Shown here piece by piece: positions 8,999 to 18,842 of a DNA stretch of 64,000 nucleotides. Origin of the DNA: Desulfurella amilsii (GTDB lineage Bacteria > Campylobacterota_A > Desulfurellia > Desulfurellales > Desulfurellaceae); the NCBI RefSeq assembly GCF_002119425.1, contig NZ_MDSU01000018.1, forward strand, positions 1,145,501 through 1,209,500. Reading direction: 5' to 3'. Made by a program: the position numbers and the translations under genes. A model generated the notes under the pieces. The model was not told the DNA's origin, made no database searches, and saw only the letters and a program-made list of their open reading frames with translations. Every line of letters starts with the position of its first letter. Positions within the stretch are counted from its first letter, which is position 1.

Positions 8999-10283
8999 CA
9001 AAACGGAAGCGTTGTGGGAAGCGCAAAAGAAAGGTTTTTTGTGCCCTGTATCTTTAAGGGTTTTTTTAAAGAATCTTATAAGTATAGTATTTGTAGTTTT
9101 AATAATAATACATTCAAGCAGCACTGGATGGTGCGCAAGCCAAAAACAGGAACTTGAAAACAAAATAAAACAAATTAATACAACTATTTCAAATAAACAG
9201 TATCACTATAACCTTGCAGAAAGAAAATACATAGCCTACACAAATACACTAAAAGAACTAAATAACAAGTTATTGATTTTACAGAAAAAACTCAACGAAA
9301 ACGAAAAAAATTTAGAAAAATTATCCACTGAGACTGAAGATTTAAACAAAAGCATACAGCAATTAACGGATAAATTAAATCAAGAAAAAGCCAAAAGCTC
9401 CAGGTCGCTTAAAGCTTATTATTACTTTTACAATGTTGAAAAATACTTTCCCGAAGGCTTATACTATGAATATATGAATAAAAAAATTGCACATTACTTG
9501 CAAGGGCGGATAAAATCTTATATGGAGCATCAAGTCTTGCTAAATGAGCAAAAAAAGGAATTGCTTGCCAAAAAGGCACAGCAGATGAGCCTAATAAAAA
9601 AGATCAACGAACAAAAAAATTCTTATGCTCAGCAGAAAAAAACAAACGCCACTTTAGCTCAAGAGGCAGCTAGATTAAAGCAAGCCTATATTAATGATAT
9701 TGTTAATTTGCAGCGACAAAGAAATTATCTTCAGGTAGTTTTAAACAAGGTTATACAAGAAGAAATTAGAAAACAAGAAGAGCTAAGACGTCAAAGAGAG
9801 CTAGAAAGGGAAAGGCTATTAAAGCAAAAACAGCTTAAAAAAGCCGAAGAACTTCAAAAACAAGAAGAAGCCCAAAGCCGTATGCGATTAGAAAACCTGC
9901 ACGCTGGCCTAAGACCGCCCATAGAAGGTGTCATTGTGGATAATTTCGGTGTTAAAACAAACCCTGTGTTTAATGTGCAAACACGAAACGATGGTATAGA
10001 CATCAAAGCACTCAATGGTACTCCAGTAAGGGCTATTGCCAAAGGTAAGGTGGATTACGTAGGAACCCTTCCAGGTTTGGGTGGAGTGATAATTATTAAT
10101 CATTTAAACGGCTACTACAGCATATATGCGCATGTTAACGTAGGGGTTTCAAAAGGCCAAATGGTTCGAGAAGGTCAAGTTATAGGACATTTAAATGGTG
10201 ATATTTTGCACTTTGAGCTAAGAAAAGGCTCTGTGCCTGTAAACCCATTAAACTTTATCAATAGAAGATACTTAGGAGGTTAG
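8985..10283 (+). CDS. EnvC-like LytM-domain murein hydrolase activator
   Basis: The 432-residue exported protein has a transmembrane/signal helix near residues 25-45 and a long Lys/Glu/Gln-rich coiled coil (about 50-310). A C-terminal LytM/M23 domain follows (about 315-430: GVIVDNFG, YYSIYAHVNVG, ILHFELRKG). The zinc-binding pattern of active M23 enzymes is incomplete. The position normally His before GIDI is occupied by Asn-Asp, and HLHFE is ILHFE. That matches EnvC-type activators, which stimulate amidases rather than cut peptidoglycan. Location directly after ftsE-ftsX supports this. Gene-symbol equivalence to E. coli envC is inferred. Confidence 0.85.
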   Translation: MKKNNKTEALWEAQKKGFLCPVSLRVFLKNLISIVFVVLIIIHSSSTGWCASQKQELENKIKQINTTISNKQYHYNLAERKYIAYTNTLKELNNKLLILQKKLNENEKNLEKLSTETEDLNKSIQQLTDKLNQEKAKSSRSLKAYYYFYNVEKYFPEGLYYEYMNKKIAHYLQGRIKSYMEHQVLLNEQKKELLAKKAQQMSLIKKINEQKNSYAQQKKTNATLAQEAARLKQAYINDIVNLQRQRNYLQVVLNKVIQEEIRKQEELRRQRELERERLLKQKQLKKAEELQKQEEAQSRMRLENLHAGLRPPIEGVIVDNFGVKTNPVFNVQTRNDGIDIKALNGTPVRAIAKGKVDYVGTLPGLGGVIIINHLNGYYSIYAHVNVGVSKGQMVREGQVIGHLNGDILHFELRKGSVPVNPLNFINRRYLGG

Positions 10284-10287
10284 GTTT

Positions 10288-11559
10288 ATGAAAAACCGCT
10301 TTTTATTTGCAATAGGCATTATTGTTAGCCTGGTTATTATTATATGCGCAATTTTGAGTTTTCGCGTAACGCCAACGGAAGCTACATCGAATCAATATAA
10401 CGATTTGAAGATGTTTTCTCAAGTATTGGCGATTGTTCAATCTCAGTATGTAGACAAAGCAAGCCCTTCTGAGCTTATAGTCAATGCTACAAAAGGCATG
10501 GTAAACTCGCTTGATCCTCACTCTGCTTTTATGACGCCTCAAGAGTACAAAGACCTACAAGTCTCAACCACAGGCGAGTTTGGAGGTATAGGTACATCAG
10601 TTACGCTAAAAGATGGTCTTATAACGGTTATAACGCCAATTGAAGGAACACCCGCTTATAAGGCTGGCATTAAAGCAGGTGATATTATACTGCAGATTAA
10701 TAATAAAAGCACACTTGGTATGAGCCTAGATGAAGCGGTTAAATTACTAAGAGGCAAAGTAGGAACTCAAGTAAGGCTAGTAATTGGAAGAAAAAATGAA
10801 AAAAAACCGTTAATTTTTAACGTAAAGCGAGAAATTATACACATAAAAAGCGTTGATTATAAGGATTTAGACGGCATTGGCTATATAAGGATTATTCAAT
10901 TTCAAGAAGGTACAATAAAAGCGGTGAACAACGCGTTTACTTCACTTGAGAAAAAGGGTATAAAAGGTTTAGTGATTGATTTAAGGGATAACCCAGGTGG
11001 TTTATTGACAGAAGCTATTGGCGTATCAAATCTTTTTGTAAACAAAGGCGTAATCGTTTCTATAAAGGGCAGAAACAAGAGTGACGACCAGGTATTTTAC
11101 GCAAAAGATGAAAAAGTACCGCATATGCCAATTGCCGTTTTGATAAATTCTGGTACTGCTTCTGCTGCTGAGATTGTTGCAGGGTGTCTGAAGGACCACA
11201 AAACAGCTGTAATTGTAGGCACAAGGAGTTTTGGTAAAGGAAGTGTTCAAAGCATTATACCGCTTGAAGATGGATATGCTCTAAGACTTACAACGGCCAA
11301 ATACTATACGCCAGATGGTCATAGCATACAGGCTGTTGGAATTGTGCCAAACGTTGAGGTAAAACCTGCAAAAGTTGAACCAGAAGACTTTGGATACGCT
11401 TTAAGGGAAGAAAATCTAATTAACCACCTAACAAGCAACGAAACATCTTATGCCAAGCCTCAAGAAGTTATACAAGAGCCCCAAACAACGCAAGATTTTC
11501 AACTTCTTACAGCTATTAACATAATTAAAGCTCAAATTGCAGAATGGCCCAAAAAATAA
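10288..11559 (+). CDS. ctpA: S41 family carboxy-terminal processing protease
   Basis: This is a periplasmic serine protease of 423 residues. An N-terminal membrane anchor (about residues 5-27) precedes a helical segment with SLDPHSAFMTPQEY, a PDZ domain (about 90-170, GEFGGIGTSV and GIKAGDIIL) and the S41 catalytic domain. The Ser/Lys dyad lies in NSGTASAAEIV and GTRSFGKGSVQ. Such proteases trim tagged or cell-wall-related envelope proteins. It starts four bases after the EnvC-like gene, and that neighbourhood suggests a role in peptidoglycan hydrolase turnover (inference). Confidence 0.93.
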   Translation: MKNRFLFAIGIIVSLVIIICAILSFRVTPTEATSNQYNDLKMFSQVLAIVQSQYVDKASPSELIVNATKGMVNSLDPHSAFMTPQEYKDLQVSTTGEFGGIGTSVTLKDGLITVITPIEGTPAYKAGIKAGDIILQINNKSTLGMSLDEAVKLLRGKVGTQVRLVIGRKNEKKPLIFNVKREIIHIKSVDYKDLDGIGYIRIIQFQEGTIKAVNNAFTSLEKKGIKGLVIDLRDNPGGLLTEAIGVSNLFVNKGVIVSIKGRNKSDDQVFYAKDEKVPHMPIAVLINSGTASAAEIVAGCLKDHKTAVIVGTRSFGKGSVQSIIPLEDGYALRLTTAKYYTPDGHSIQAVGIVPNVEVKPAKVEPEDFGYALREENLINHLTSNETSYAKPQEVIQEPQTTQDFQLLTAINIIKAQIAEWPKK

Positions 11560-12296
11560 TCAATCTGCTTAGGAAGAGCTGCTTTGTAGCGCTTTTCCTA
11601 AGCGTTTTATTTTTTAACAGCTTCTGTTTTGCTGGCACAAAGGGTAGTATCTCAATCATTATTGATGATATGGGCTATGACCATTATGTGATGCAAAAAT
11701 TTTTGGAAATAGACTTACCAATAGCTTTTTCATTTATACCAGGCACACCCTTTGACTATATGTCAAATGATTTTTGCAAAAAAGGCTACACTGTTATGCT
11801 GCATATGCCTAGTGAATCTCTCAATAAAAGATTAAATGATTATGCGCTTTTGCTTAAAGTATCTGACTCTAAAGAAGAAATTTTGAATAAGTTAAACAAA
11901 GCCTTGAAAAGCGTGCCTTGTGCCACAGGTTTTAATAACCATATGGGTTCAAGATTTTTACAAAGTGAAAAGAAAATGAGCGATACTATGGAATTTTTAA
12001 AACAACACAACCTATTTTTTGTAGATAGCCTAACGTGCGCCAACAGCGTGGGTTATAAGCTAGCCTGCAAGCATCATGTTGATTATGCTGTACGCGATAT
12101 GTTTATTGATAACAAAAAGCGCTTTAATTACGTTAAGCAAAACCTAATGACTGCGATTAAACTCGCAAAACAAGGCAAAAATGTCATACTTATTGGCCAC
12201 GACAATATCGTTGACTATGAGGCAATTATTCACTTAAAGGGTAAACTAAAACCCTACCTTAGGGATATCAAGGAAAATTTAAGACAATGTCAGTAG
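11544..12296 (+). CDS. Divergent polysaccharide deacetylase family protein (YibQ-like)
   Basis: The 250-residue protein has an N-terminal hydrophobic signal (about residues 10-30), then a NodB-like barrel beginning ISIIIDDMGYD. HMPSES, NNHMGSRF, FFVDSLT and IGHDN are characteristic of the divergent polysaccharide deacetylase (DUF610/YibQ) family. In many Gram-negatives this gene sits directly after envC and ctpA, exactly as here. The biochemical function of the family is not firmly established. It overlaps ctpA by 16 bases and tsaD by 10. Confidence 0.88.
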   Translation: MAQKIINLLRKSCFVALFLSVLFFNSFCFAGTKGSISIIIDDMGYDHYVMQKFLEIDLPIAFSFIPGTPFDYMSNDFCKKGYTVMLHMPSESLNKRLNDYALLLKVSDSKEEILNKLNKALKSVPCATGFNNHMGSRFLQSEKKMSDTMEFLKQHNLFFVDSLTCANSVGYKLACKHHVDYAVRDMFIDNKKRFNYVKQNLMTAIKLAKQGKNVILIGHDNIVDYEAIIHLKGKLKPYLRDIKENLRQCQ

Positions 12297-13297
12297 TTAT
12301 TTTGGCATTTGATACTTCCTGTGATGATACTTCAGCAGCCGTTTTGGGCGAAAACGAGGAGTCAAGCGTAGTTATCTCCCAAAATTTTATACACAAGCCT
12401 TTTGGCGGTATAATGCCTGAGATGGCAGCAAGAACGCATTTTGAAAATATTGATGAAGTTGCAAGAAAGGCTCTCAAAGAAGCCCAATGTAGCATAAAAG
12501 ATGTAACACATATTGCAGCTACAATTGGACCTGGTTTGCTGCCGTCTCTACTTATTGGTGTGAGTTTTGCAAAAGGCTTGGCGTATAGGTATGGTCTGCC
12601 ATTGATACCGATAAACCACATAGAAGGCCATATTTTTGCAAACTTCATAGAAAAGAATGTAGACTTTCCATTTATTGTGTTGATTGTTTCTGGTGCACAT
12701 ACGCATTTGTATCTGGTAGAAAGCATTGACAAGTACAAGCTGCTTGGAAAAACGCTTGATGATGCGGTAGGCGAAGCGTTTGATAAGGTTGCAAGACTGC
12801 TTAACCTAGAATATCCTGGTGGTCCTATTATTGACAAATTGTCAAAAAGTGGTAATCCCTATAGTTTTAAAGTTCCAAAAGGCCTATCAAAAAAAAATAC
12901 GATTAACTTTAGCTTTAGTGGTGTTAAAACACATGTCAAAAACCTTGTTGAAAAATCTGGTGAATTGTCAAAAACTTTTGTTTGTGATCTAGCAGCTTCT
13001 TTTCAACGCTCTTGCGTAGAAATTTTGTGCGAAAAAACACTCATGGCTCTAAAAAAATACAGTATAAACAGGCTTGTTTTGGCAGGCGGTGTTAGTGCAA
13101 ACTCGCTGCTTAGAGAGCACATGAGTTTGTTATCTAAAGATATTGGTTTTGAGCTTTTTTTACCTCCCTTGAGCCTTTGTACAGACAACGCACTAATGAT
13201 TGCAAAAGCTGCTCAGTTTAAATTAGATTTAGCTACATTTGATCTAGACTCTATTGATGCAAATCCATCACTGAGTTTAGAAGAACATTTAAACTAA
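12287..13297 (+). CDS. tsaD: tRNA N6-threonylcarbamoyladenosine transferase TsaD
   Basis: TsaD transfers the threonylcarbamoyl group from TC-AMP to A37 of ANN-decoding tRNAs, working with TsaB and TsaE. The 336-residue protein starts with the ASKHA-fold ATP motif (FDTSCDDTSAAV). It carries the metal-binding HIEGH, LIVSGAHTHLYLV, the block GEAFDKVARLL.. followed by YPGG, and LAGGVSANSLLR. Length and motifs are complete. It ends nine bases into the convergent glycosyltransferase gene on the opposite strand. Confidence 0.95.
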   Translation: MSVVILAFDTSCDDTSAAVLGENEESSVVISQNFIHKPFGGIMPEMAARTHFENIDEVARKALKEAQCSIKDVTHIAATIGPGLLPSLLIGVSFAKGLAYRYGLPLIPINHIEGHIFANFIEKNVDFPFIVLIVSGAHTHLYLVESIDKYKLLGKTLDDAVGEAFDKVARLLNLEYPGGPIIDKLSKSGNPYSFKVPKGLSKKNTINFSFSGVKTHVKNLVEKSGELSKTFVCDLAASFQRSCVEILCEKTLMALKKYSINRLVLAGGVSANSLLREHMSLLSKDIGFELFLPPLSLCTDNALMIAKAAQFKLDLATFDLDSIDANPSLSLEEHLN

Positions 13298-14284
13298 TAA
13301 TTGTGATTTTATAATGTTAAATACATCGGTGGGTTTAAGTGAAAAAAAACACTTAAGATAGCCATTATTAAGTTCATAGGGGCATTTTTTCCAATTATTG
13401 CACGGTTGACAATCAAGTTTTGCTGTTGTTAGTATAGTGTTCTTGTGTTTGGGAAACCAACCAGAGCTAAAACCTACAAGAATAAAAGCTTTTTTCTTTT
13501 GGCTTACGGCAACATGACCGCCAAATGAATCATTACCAATAAAAAATTGTGATTTTTTAATTAGACAAGCCAGTTCTTTTATACTTAAATTGCTAAAACT
13601 AAAGAATTTTGCCTTCGCGTGAACTTTAATCTCTTTGAGGACCAAGCCTTCGTTTGGCGCCACAACAACAAGAGGTATATATCCTAATTCATAATATACT
13701 TTATCGATTAATTGAATAAAATAATCCAAAGGCCAGCTTTTTATCTTTTTTCTTGCTGTTGGCATTACGACAAAAAAATTATTTTTTAGGTTTAGATTTT
13801 GTAATAAATTTTCTATTTTATTATCAGTATTTTTATCGTAGTAGAGCTCGGGCAAATATATACCATCATCAATTGTTATACCCAATGGTTTTAACAGTGT
13901 TAGCCTGTCATCAACAGTATAGCTATGATTTTCGTGAATCAAAACATTATTATAGTAAAAATTATCTTTGCCTTTAAATGCAATTTTCTTGCTAGCTGAG
14001 CTAAGAAAAGTTATCCTTTTGGTTGTTGCAGTTCTTTGAACGTCTATAACTGCATCGTATGAATTTGCTCGTATATTTTTGATTACAGAAAATTCACTAA
14101 ACAGATCTTTTTGCATAGTAAATATTTCGTCAATGAATGGATTTAATGTCAAAATTTCTTTAGCAGGGTTAGATGTTAAAAAGTCTACTTTTGACTTTTG
14201 AATGTTTTCTTTGATAGCTCTTGCGAGTGTGGCTGTTAGCAAAACATCGCCTAATTGCCTAAGTTGAATTATTAATATCTTCAT
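13289..14284 (-). CDS. Glycosyltransferase family 9 (heptosyltransferase-like)
   Basis: This 331-residue protein has the GT-B layout of ADP-heptose:LPS heptosyltransferases. The N-terminus reads MKILIIQLRQLGDVLLTATLARA, shown here as a family hallmark around QLGDVL. A C-terminal half follows with PTARKKIKSWP and the nucleotide-sugar pocket GNDSFGGHVAVSQ. It probably adds heptose or a related sugar to the LPS inner core. It is last in a minus-strand block of four envelope genes and overlaps the preceding GT4 stop by a TAATG junction. Confidence 0.88.
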   Translation of the reverse strand: MKILIIQLRQLGDVLLTATLARAIKENIQKSKVDFLTSNPAKEILTLNPFIDEIFTMQKDLFSEFSVIKNIRANSYDAVIDVQRTATTKRITFLSSASKKIAFKGKDNFYYNNVLIHENHSYTVDDRLTLLKPLGITIDDGIYLPELYYDKNTDNKIENLLQNLNLKNNFFVVMPTARKKIKSWPLDYFIQLIDKVYYELGYIPLVVVAPNEGLVLKEIKVHAKAKFFSFSNLSIKELACLIKKSQFFIGNDSFGGHVAVSQKKKAFILVGFSSGWFPKHKNTILTTAKLDCQPCNNWKKCPYELNNGYLKCFFSLKPTDVFNIIKSQLLV

Positions 14285-15438
14285 TAGGTTTGTATAAAGC
14301 TTTTTGGTATTAATTGTTTGAAAGCATAAATTTCGAAAAGCTTTGCAAAATAACTATTCCATGTGTATTTTGTTGCAATGTTACTCGCGGCTAGAGAACA
14401 ATTTATACGTTTTTGAGTGTTTGTAATTATTTCTGTTAACTTTTTTGAAAACTCTAATGGATTTGGTTCGTTTATAATCAAATCAGATAAGTTATTCTCA
14501 AAGATTTCAGACGCCCCAACCCTTTTAGATGTTATCACAGGAACACCGCATGCCATAGATTCTAGTACAACCATACCAAATTCTTCTATCAAAGCTGGAT
14601 GGATAAGAACATCTAAAGATTTGAATATATTTTCTACATCGTCTATGGGTTCGATGAAGTTTATATAGCTATATAGTTGTGGATAGTTAGCAAAATAGCT
14701 TTTAAAGTTTTTTTCTTTGCCAACCACGATAAAGGAGATGTCATCAAGCAACCGTTTTTGCATATGTGTTAGGGTTTCAAAAAAAATATCAATGCCTCTT
14801 TTTTTTAGGTTTCCAGAAGTTACAAAACCCACTATGAAGTTTTTTTTGAGGTTATACTTTTTTATAAAGACGTTTTTGGCATCTGGCTTATTTATAGTGT
14901 TGAATTTTTTTGGATCATAGCCAGGATATAGCACGATGGAGTCTTCGTCTAAGACACAATATTTTTGTTGTATAAAATTTTTCATTAAAAGCGAGTTACA
15001 CACCAATAGCTTAAAATTTTTCTCTTTGAGAATTTTATCATGTATTAAAAAAGCATAATTACTGCTTAAATCTTGCATTTTTGGCACAAATTTATTTTCT
15101 AATTCAATTAGATTGTGCATAAAAAGGACCTGTTGATATACAGTATCACCGTTTCCAATGGACAAATCGATATTAGATCTATTACAGAAATCTTTAAACT
15201 TATGTGCAAATTGTTCGCGTCTCGTTTTCTTTATTGGATTGAGAGAAAAAAAACGCTTTATTGTAATATTTTTGCTAACCAATGCTTTATTTATACGAGA
15301 CACATATAAATAAACCCGAGCCCCTTTTGATGAAAAATTTTGGGCTTGCTCTAGCAGTATTCGCGAAGCGCCATTTTTACCCAAAACATTTCTGTTTGAT
15401 ATTGCTACACTGAATGTATTGTTCACAAACAACCTCAA
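14284..15438 (-). CDS. Glycosyltransferase family 4 (LPS-core type)
   Basis: The 384-residue GT-B enzyme has an N-terminal acceptor domain (VLGKNGASRILLEQAQ) and a C-terminal nucleotide-sugar domain. The latter holds GFVTSGNLKKRGIDIFFETL and the E-x7-E type motif EEFGMVVLESMACGVPVI. The linked GT9 gene and the radical-SAM gene upstream put it in LPS core or glycan assembly, but donor and acceptor cannot be told. The ATG at 15438 is well placed after the upstream gene on the same strand (gap 13 bases). Confidence 0.85.
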   Translation of the reverse strand: MRLFVNNTFSVAISNRNVLGKNGASRILLEQAQNFSSKGARVYLYVSRINKALVSKNITIKRFFSLNPIKKTRREQFAHKFKDFCNRSNIDLSIGNGDTVYQQVLFMHNLIELENKFVPKMQDLSSNYAFLIHDKILKEKNFKLLVCNSLLMKNFIQQKYCVLDEDSIVLYPGYDPKKFNTINKPDAKNVFIKKYNLKKNFIVGFVTSGNLKKRGIDIFFETLTHMQKRLLDDISFIVVGKEKNFKSYFANYPQLYSYINFIEPIDDVENIFKSLDVLIHPALIEEFGMVVLESMACGVPVITSKRVGASEIFENNLSDLIINEPNPLEFSKKLTEIITNTQKRINCSLAASNIATKYTWNSYFAKLFEIYAFKQLIPKSFIQT

Positions 15439-15451
15439 AATTATTTATAAC

Positions 15452-16408
15452 TCATTTAAATAGTTTATCGAGTTTTTTCCTCATAATGCTGTTTTTTGGT
15501 ACCAAACTATCTCTTATGTTTCTAAAAACTCCTCGTGCGCTAGAATAATAGCGTACGCTTATAAAATTTGGTATTGGCTTTGCATACTCGCAGGTTTGGC
15601 ATAAAATATCGCCTTCTTTTTGCCCCAGCATGATTTTTAAAATATTTAAAAGTTTATCGCCATTTAATATATCTATATAGCGCTGCTCAAAGATATTGCC
15701 AATTGTATGTTTTAGGCCAAAATCCATACAACACAAAGCTAGATCACCATTTGGCAGCGCTACTGGTCCCATGTTATGCTTGCATAAGAGTTTTTTATGA
15801 GTACTTGCAAGATGATTAGAGCCCATATAGCCTGCCCTTGTTGTGTATTTTTCGTATTTTACCGTGATATTAAGCTTGTCTGCTAATTTTTTTATATTAT
15901 TTTTGTTTTCTATTGTAAGATTAGTGTCCAGACAGCCAAAAATTAAATTGCACTTAGGCTTTAGAAATAATAGCTGCTCTATATTACCCCAAGCTTCGCT
16001 GTCGCTTAGACCTTTTCTGTTATTTGCGTTTGGGGGCTGGATGCTTATATGGCATTTTATGGGCAAATCTTTAATTTTTTCGAATCCTTCTTTTGAAAAA
16101 TTTTTTAGCGTTGTGATTAATTCTACGTGAAAGTTTTTTTTGTACGCTTCAATGATAAACTCATATATTTGGCTATTTTCTAAAGGCTCGCTAAAACCAC
16201 TAAACTTTATTTCTTTAATCGAAGAGCCTTCAATGTTATTTAGGGCTTTTTTAAAGTTTTCTAATGTAAAGCGCTTAATATCTGATTTGTAATTTTTTAC
16301 AAATATACTCTGTGGACAAAAACTACAGCCTACGCCACAGCCTACCTGCATTGTAAATTCTATACTTTTAAAGTAAGACTCAGGCAATTGTAAACTTTCT
16401 ATCGACAA
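15452..16408 (-). CDS. Radical SAM / SPASM-domain protein
   Basis: The 318-residue protein carries the radical-SAM cluster motif as GCGVGCSFCPQ (C-x3-C-x2-C). Further along, the segments ISIQPPNANN and KFSGFSEPL fit the TIM-barrel. The C-terminal cysteine cluster (KLLCKHNMGP, LALCCMDFGL, ILCQTCEYAKP) is the SPASM type that binds a second iron-sulphur cluster. Substrate is unknown. Position among LPS-type glycosyltransferases hints at sugar or lipid modification (inference only). Confidence 0.85.
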   Translation of the reverse strand: MSIESLQLPESYFKSIEFTMQVGCGVGCSFCPQSIFVKNYKSDIKRFTLENFKKALNNIEGSSIKEIKFSGFSEPLENSQIYEFIIEAYKKNFHVELITTLKNFSKEGFEKIKDLPIKCHISIQPPNANNRKGLSDSEAWGNIEQLLFLKPKCNLIFGCLDTNLTIENKNNIKKLADKLNITVKYEKYTTRAGYMGSNHLASTHKKLLCKHNMGPVALPNGDLALCCMDFGLKHTIGNIFEQRYIDILNGDKLLNILKIMLGQKEGDILCQTCEYAKPIPNFISVRYYSSARGVFRNIRDSLVPKNSIMRKKLDKLFK

Positions 16409-16469
16409 CTTTCACTCTCCCACAACTAATCAAATCTTACACTAAGTATTTAAAAATGTAAATCTTCAT

Positions 16470-17486
16470 TTAAGCTTTTAAAAGACTTTTGTACATATAC
16501 AAATATTTTTGGGACATTGTTTTGTAGCTAAAGTCTTTTGCAAACTCATAGGCTTGGCTAACTAGTTTTCTTGAAAGTTCTTTATCTGAAAGCATTTTTT
16601 CTATTGCAAGAGCAAGACTTTTTGCATCTTTTGTTGGTACAATTAAACCTCTTTGGTTGTTGCCAATAAGCTCCACAATACCACCTGCATCTGTAGTGAC
16701 AGTTGGTACTTTAAACATAAAAGCCTGCAGTATACTTGAGCATATGCCTTCGTTTTGAGATGAAATTGCAAACAAATCAAATGCAGCTAAGTAGTTTTGT
16801 ATGTCTTGCTTAAAGCCTAAAAATACTACATTATCAACACCTTTTTGTTTTGCGTAATTTTCTAATTCGTCTTTTAGCTCCCCTTCACCCAATATTAAAA
16901 AAGTATATCTCTTATCAAGCAGGCTCGCTGCATCAATTAAGTTTTTGTGGTCTTTTTGTTCGGTAAGCGCCCCTATATTGCCAATTATCGGATATCCATA
17001 CTGTTTTTTAATACTTTCTACTTTTTGAGGATCAACTTGGTTAAGCAGACTAAAGTCTACAGAGCTATAGATAACTTCTGAGTTTATTCGATAATTTGCA
17101 TACAGAACCTGTTTAACTGCATTACAAACACTCACAACTTTATCAGTTAGCATGTATTTTATTTTTGAAGCCTTTTTTTGCTTGTAATCTACCCTTCTTG
17201 TGTAAACAAGCGGCTTTTTTGTGAGCAGTTTCAAGATAACACCCAAAGTGTGGGCTTTTGATGCATGAGCGTGCAGAACATCACACTTTCTAGCTGTGCT
17301 TTGGAGTTTGTAAAAGTTTTTTGAATCTATAGCCCCAAAGCCCAATGCTTGCGCTTTTTTGTATAGCTCATCGCTGCAAGCTATGATAGAGTCTACACCA
17401 AGCTCTCTTAAGCCAAGCGCAAGGTATATTAACTGCTGCTCACCACCACGAAAACCTTTTTGTGTATCTAAGTGAAGAATTTTCAT
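16470..17486 (-). CDS. Glycosyltransferase family 4
   Basis: This is a GT-B enzyme of 338 residues beginning MKILHLDTQKGFRGGEQQL. A longer open frame reaches 17549, but the ATG at 17486 is the family-like start and the upstream extension looks non-coding. The C-terminal domain shows GNIGALTEQKDHKNLIDA, LGEGELKDELE and the motif SSQNEGICSSILQAFMFKVP, where the E-x7-E spacing is only approximate. It is the first gene of the minus-strand block and lies divergent to lysA. Substrate unknown. Confidence 0.85.
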   Translation of the reverse strand: MKILHLDTQKGFRGGEQQLIYLALGLRELGVDSIIACSDELYKKAQALGFGAIDSKNFYKLQSTARKCDVLHAHASKAHTLGVILKLLTKKPLVYTRRVDYKQKKASKIKYMLTDKVVSVCNAVKQVLYANYRINSEVIYSSVDFSLLNQVDPQKVESIKKQYGYPIIGNIGALTEQKDHKNLIDAASLLDKRYTFLILGEGELKDELENYAKQKGVDNVVFLGFKQDIQNYLAAFDLFAISSQNEGICSSILQAFMFKVPTVTTDAGGIVELIGNNQRGLIVPTKDAKSLALAIEKMLSDKELSRKLVSQAYEFAKDFSYKTMSQKYLYMYKSLLKA

Positions 17487-17543
17487 TTTAGCTAGGATAA
17501 GACTTTGCGTGCACTTTGTCAAGCCTGCCGTTATAAATTTTGC

Positions 17544-17572
17544 TTGCAAATTAAGTAATTATTAATTAAAAT
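17544..17572 (+). promoter_or_regulatory. Candidate sigma-70 promoter for lysA operon
   Basis: TTGCAA (17544-17549) and TAAAAT (17567-17572) are separated by exactly 17 bases, leaving about 28 bases of leader before the AAAGGGGG ribosome-binding site and ATG at 17607. It lies in the divergent gap between the GT4 gene and lysA. Matched by eye only. Confidence 0.45.
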
Positions 17573-17606
17573 AAACTTTGTAGGTTTTATTACAAAGGGG
17601 GTTTTG

Positions 17607-18842
17607 ATGTTTTTTTATAAAAATAATGAGCTTTATGTAGAAGATGTAAAAGTTTCAGATATTGCATTAGAGTATAAAACACCGATTTATATTTACAGCA
17701 AGAATCACTTTGAAAATCAATATAAAAAACTCGATCAAAAAATCACACGAAAGCATTTAATCTGCTTTGCACTAAAAGCAAACAGCAATTTAGCTGTTAT
17801 AAATACATTTGCAAAGCTTGGCGCAGGCGCTGATGTAGTATCTGCTGGTGAGATTTTTAGAGCAAAAAAAGCTGGTATTGATACAACAAAAATTGTATTT
17901 AGCGGCGTTGGAAAAACGCAAGAAGAAATAAAATACGCAATTGAAAATAATATACTGATGTTTAATGTTGAGTCTTTTGAAGAATTAGAAGAAATCGAGA
18001 ATGTAGCGTCAAGTTTGGGAAAAATTGCACAAATTTCTTTCAGGGTAAACCCCAATGTTGACCCAAAAACCCACCCTTACATATCAACGGGCTTAAAGAA
18101 AAATAAGTTTGGTATATCTTACACACAAATTATAGATGCTTACAAACTAGCAAATCAAATGAAACATGTGCGAATAAAAGGCATTCAATTTCACATTGGC
18201 AGTCAGCTAACCGATGTATCTCCATTTTTTGAAGCACAGCTAAAAGTAGCAAACATTATGAAAGAGTTACTTTCTTTGGGTATAAAATTGGATATTATAG
18301 ATATAGGCGGTGGATTAGGTGTGGTGTACGAAAACGAGCAGGAACCAGATTTAGATCAGTATTCAAATTTTATCAATCAGGCGTTTAAGGATTTTCCAGA
18401 TAGTCTGATCGTTTTAGAACCAGGCAGGTTTTTGGTGGCAAATGGTGGTATTTTTGTAACAAAAGTATTGTATAGAAAGCAGAACGAAGGTAAAAACTTC
18501 TATATTGTAGATGGGGCTATGAATGACCTTATAAGGCCCAGCCTATATGATGCTTATCATAAGATTGAACCTGTAGTGAAAAAAAATGTCGCTAAAGTGC
18601 AGGCAGATATTGTAGGCCCAGTTTGCGAAAGTGGCGATTTTTTTGCTAAATCAAGAGAAATCGACAATCTTGAAAGAAACGATTTGGTTAGTATATTTAG
18701 CAGTGGAGCATACGGTTTTACTATGGCAAGCAATTATAATTCACGCTGTAGGCCAGCGGAAGTTTTAGTTGACAAAGATACGGTAAAAGTGGTAAGATCA
18801 AGAGAAACATTCGAAGATTTAATTAGAGGGGAAGCTATATAA
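17607..18842 (+). CDS. lysA: Diaminopimelate decarboxylase
   Basis: LysA makes lysine from meso-diaminopimelate using PLP. The ATG at 17607, six bases after AAAGGGGG, is preferred over a TTG one codon earlier. The 411-residue protein has the alanine-racemase-fold barrel with CFALKANSN (PLP lysine), GIQFHIGSQL, DIGGGLGV, LEPGRFLVA and the C-terminal PVCESGDFFA and SSGAYGFTMASNYN. Its stop overlaps dapF by one base, starting a lysA-dapF-dapA-dapB cluster. Confidence 0.96.
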   Translation: MFFYKNNELYVEDVKVSDIALEYKTPIYIYSKNHFENQYKKLDQKITRKHLICFALKANSNLAVINTFAKLGAGADVVSAGEIFRAKKAGIDTTKIVFSGVGKTQEEIKYAIENNILMFNVESFEELEEIENVASSLGKIAQISFRVNPNVDPKTHPYISTGLKKNKFGISYTQIIDAYKLANQMKHVRIKGIQFHIGSQLTDVSPFFEAQLKVANIMKELLSLGIKLDIIDIGGGLGVVYENEQEPDLDQYSNFINQAFKDFPDSLIVLEPGRFLVANGGIFVTKVLYRKQNEGKNFYIVDGAMNDLIRPSLYDAYHKIEPVVKKNVAKVQADIVGPVCESGDFFAKSREIDNLERNDLVSIFSSGAYGFTMASNYNSRCRPAEVLVDKDTVKVVRSRETFEDLIRGEAI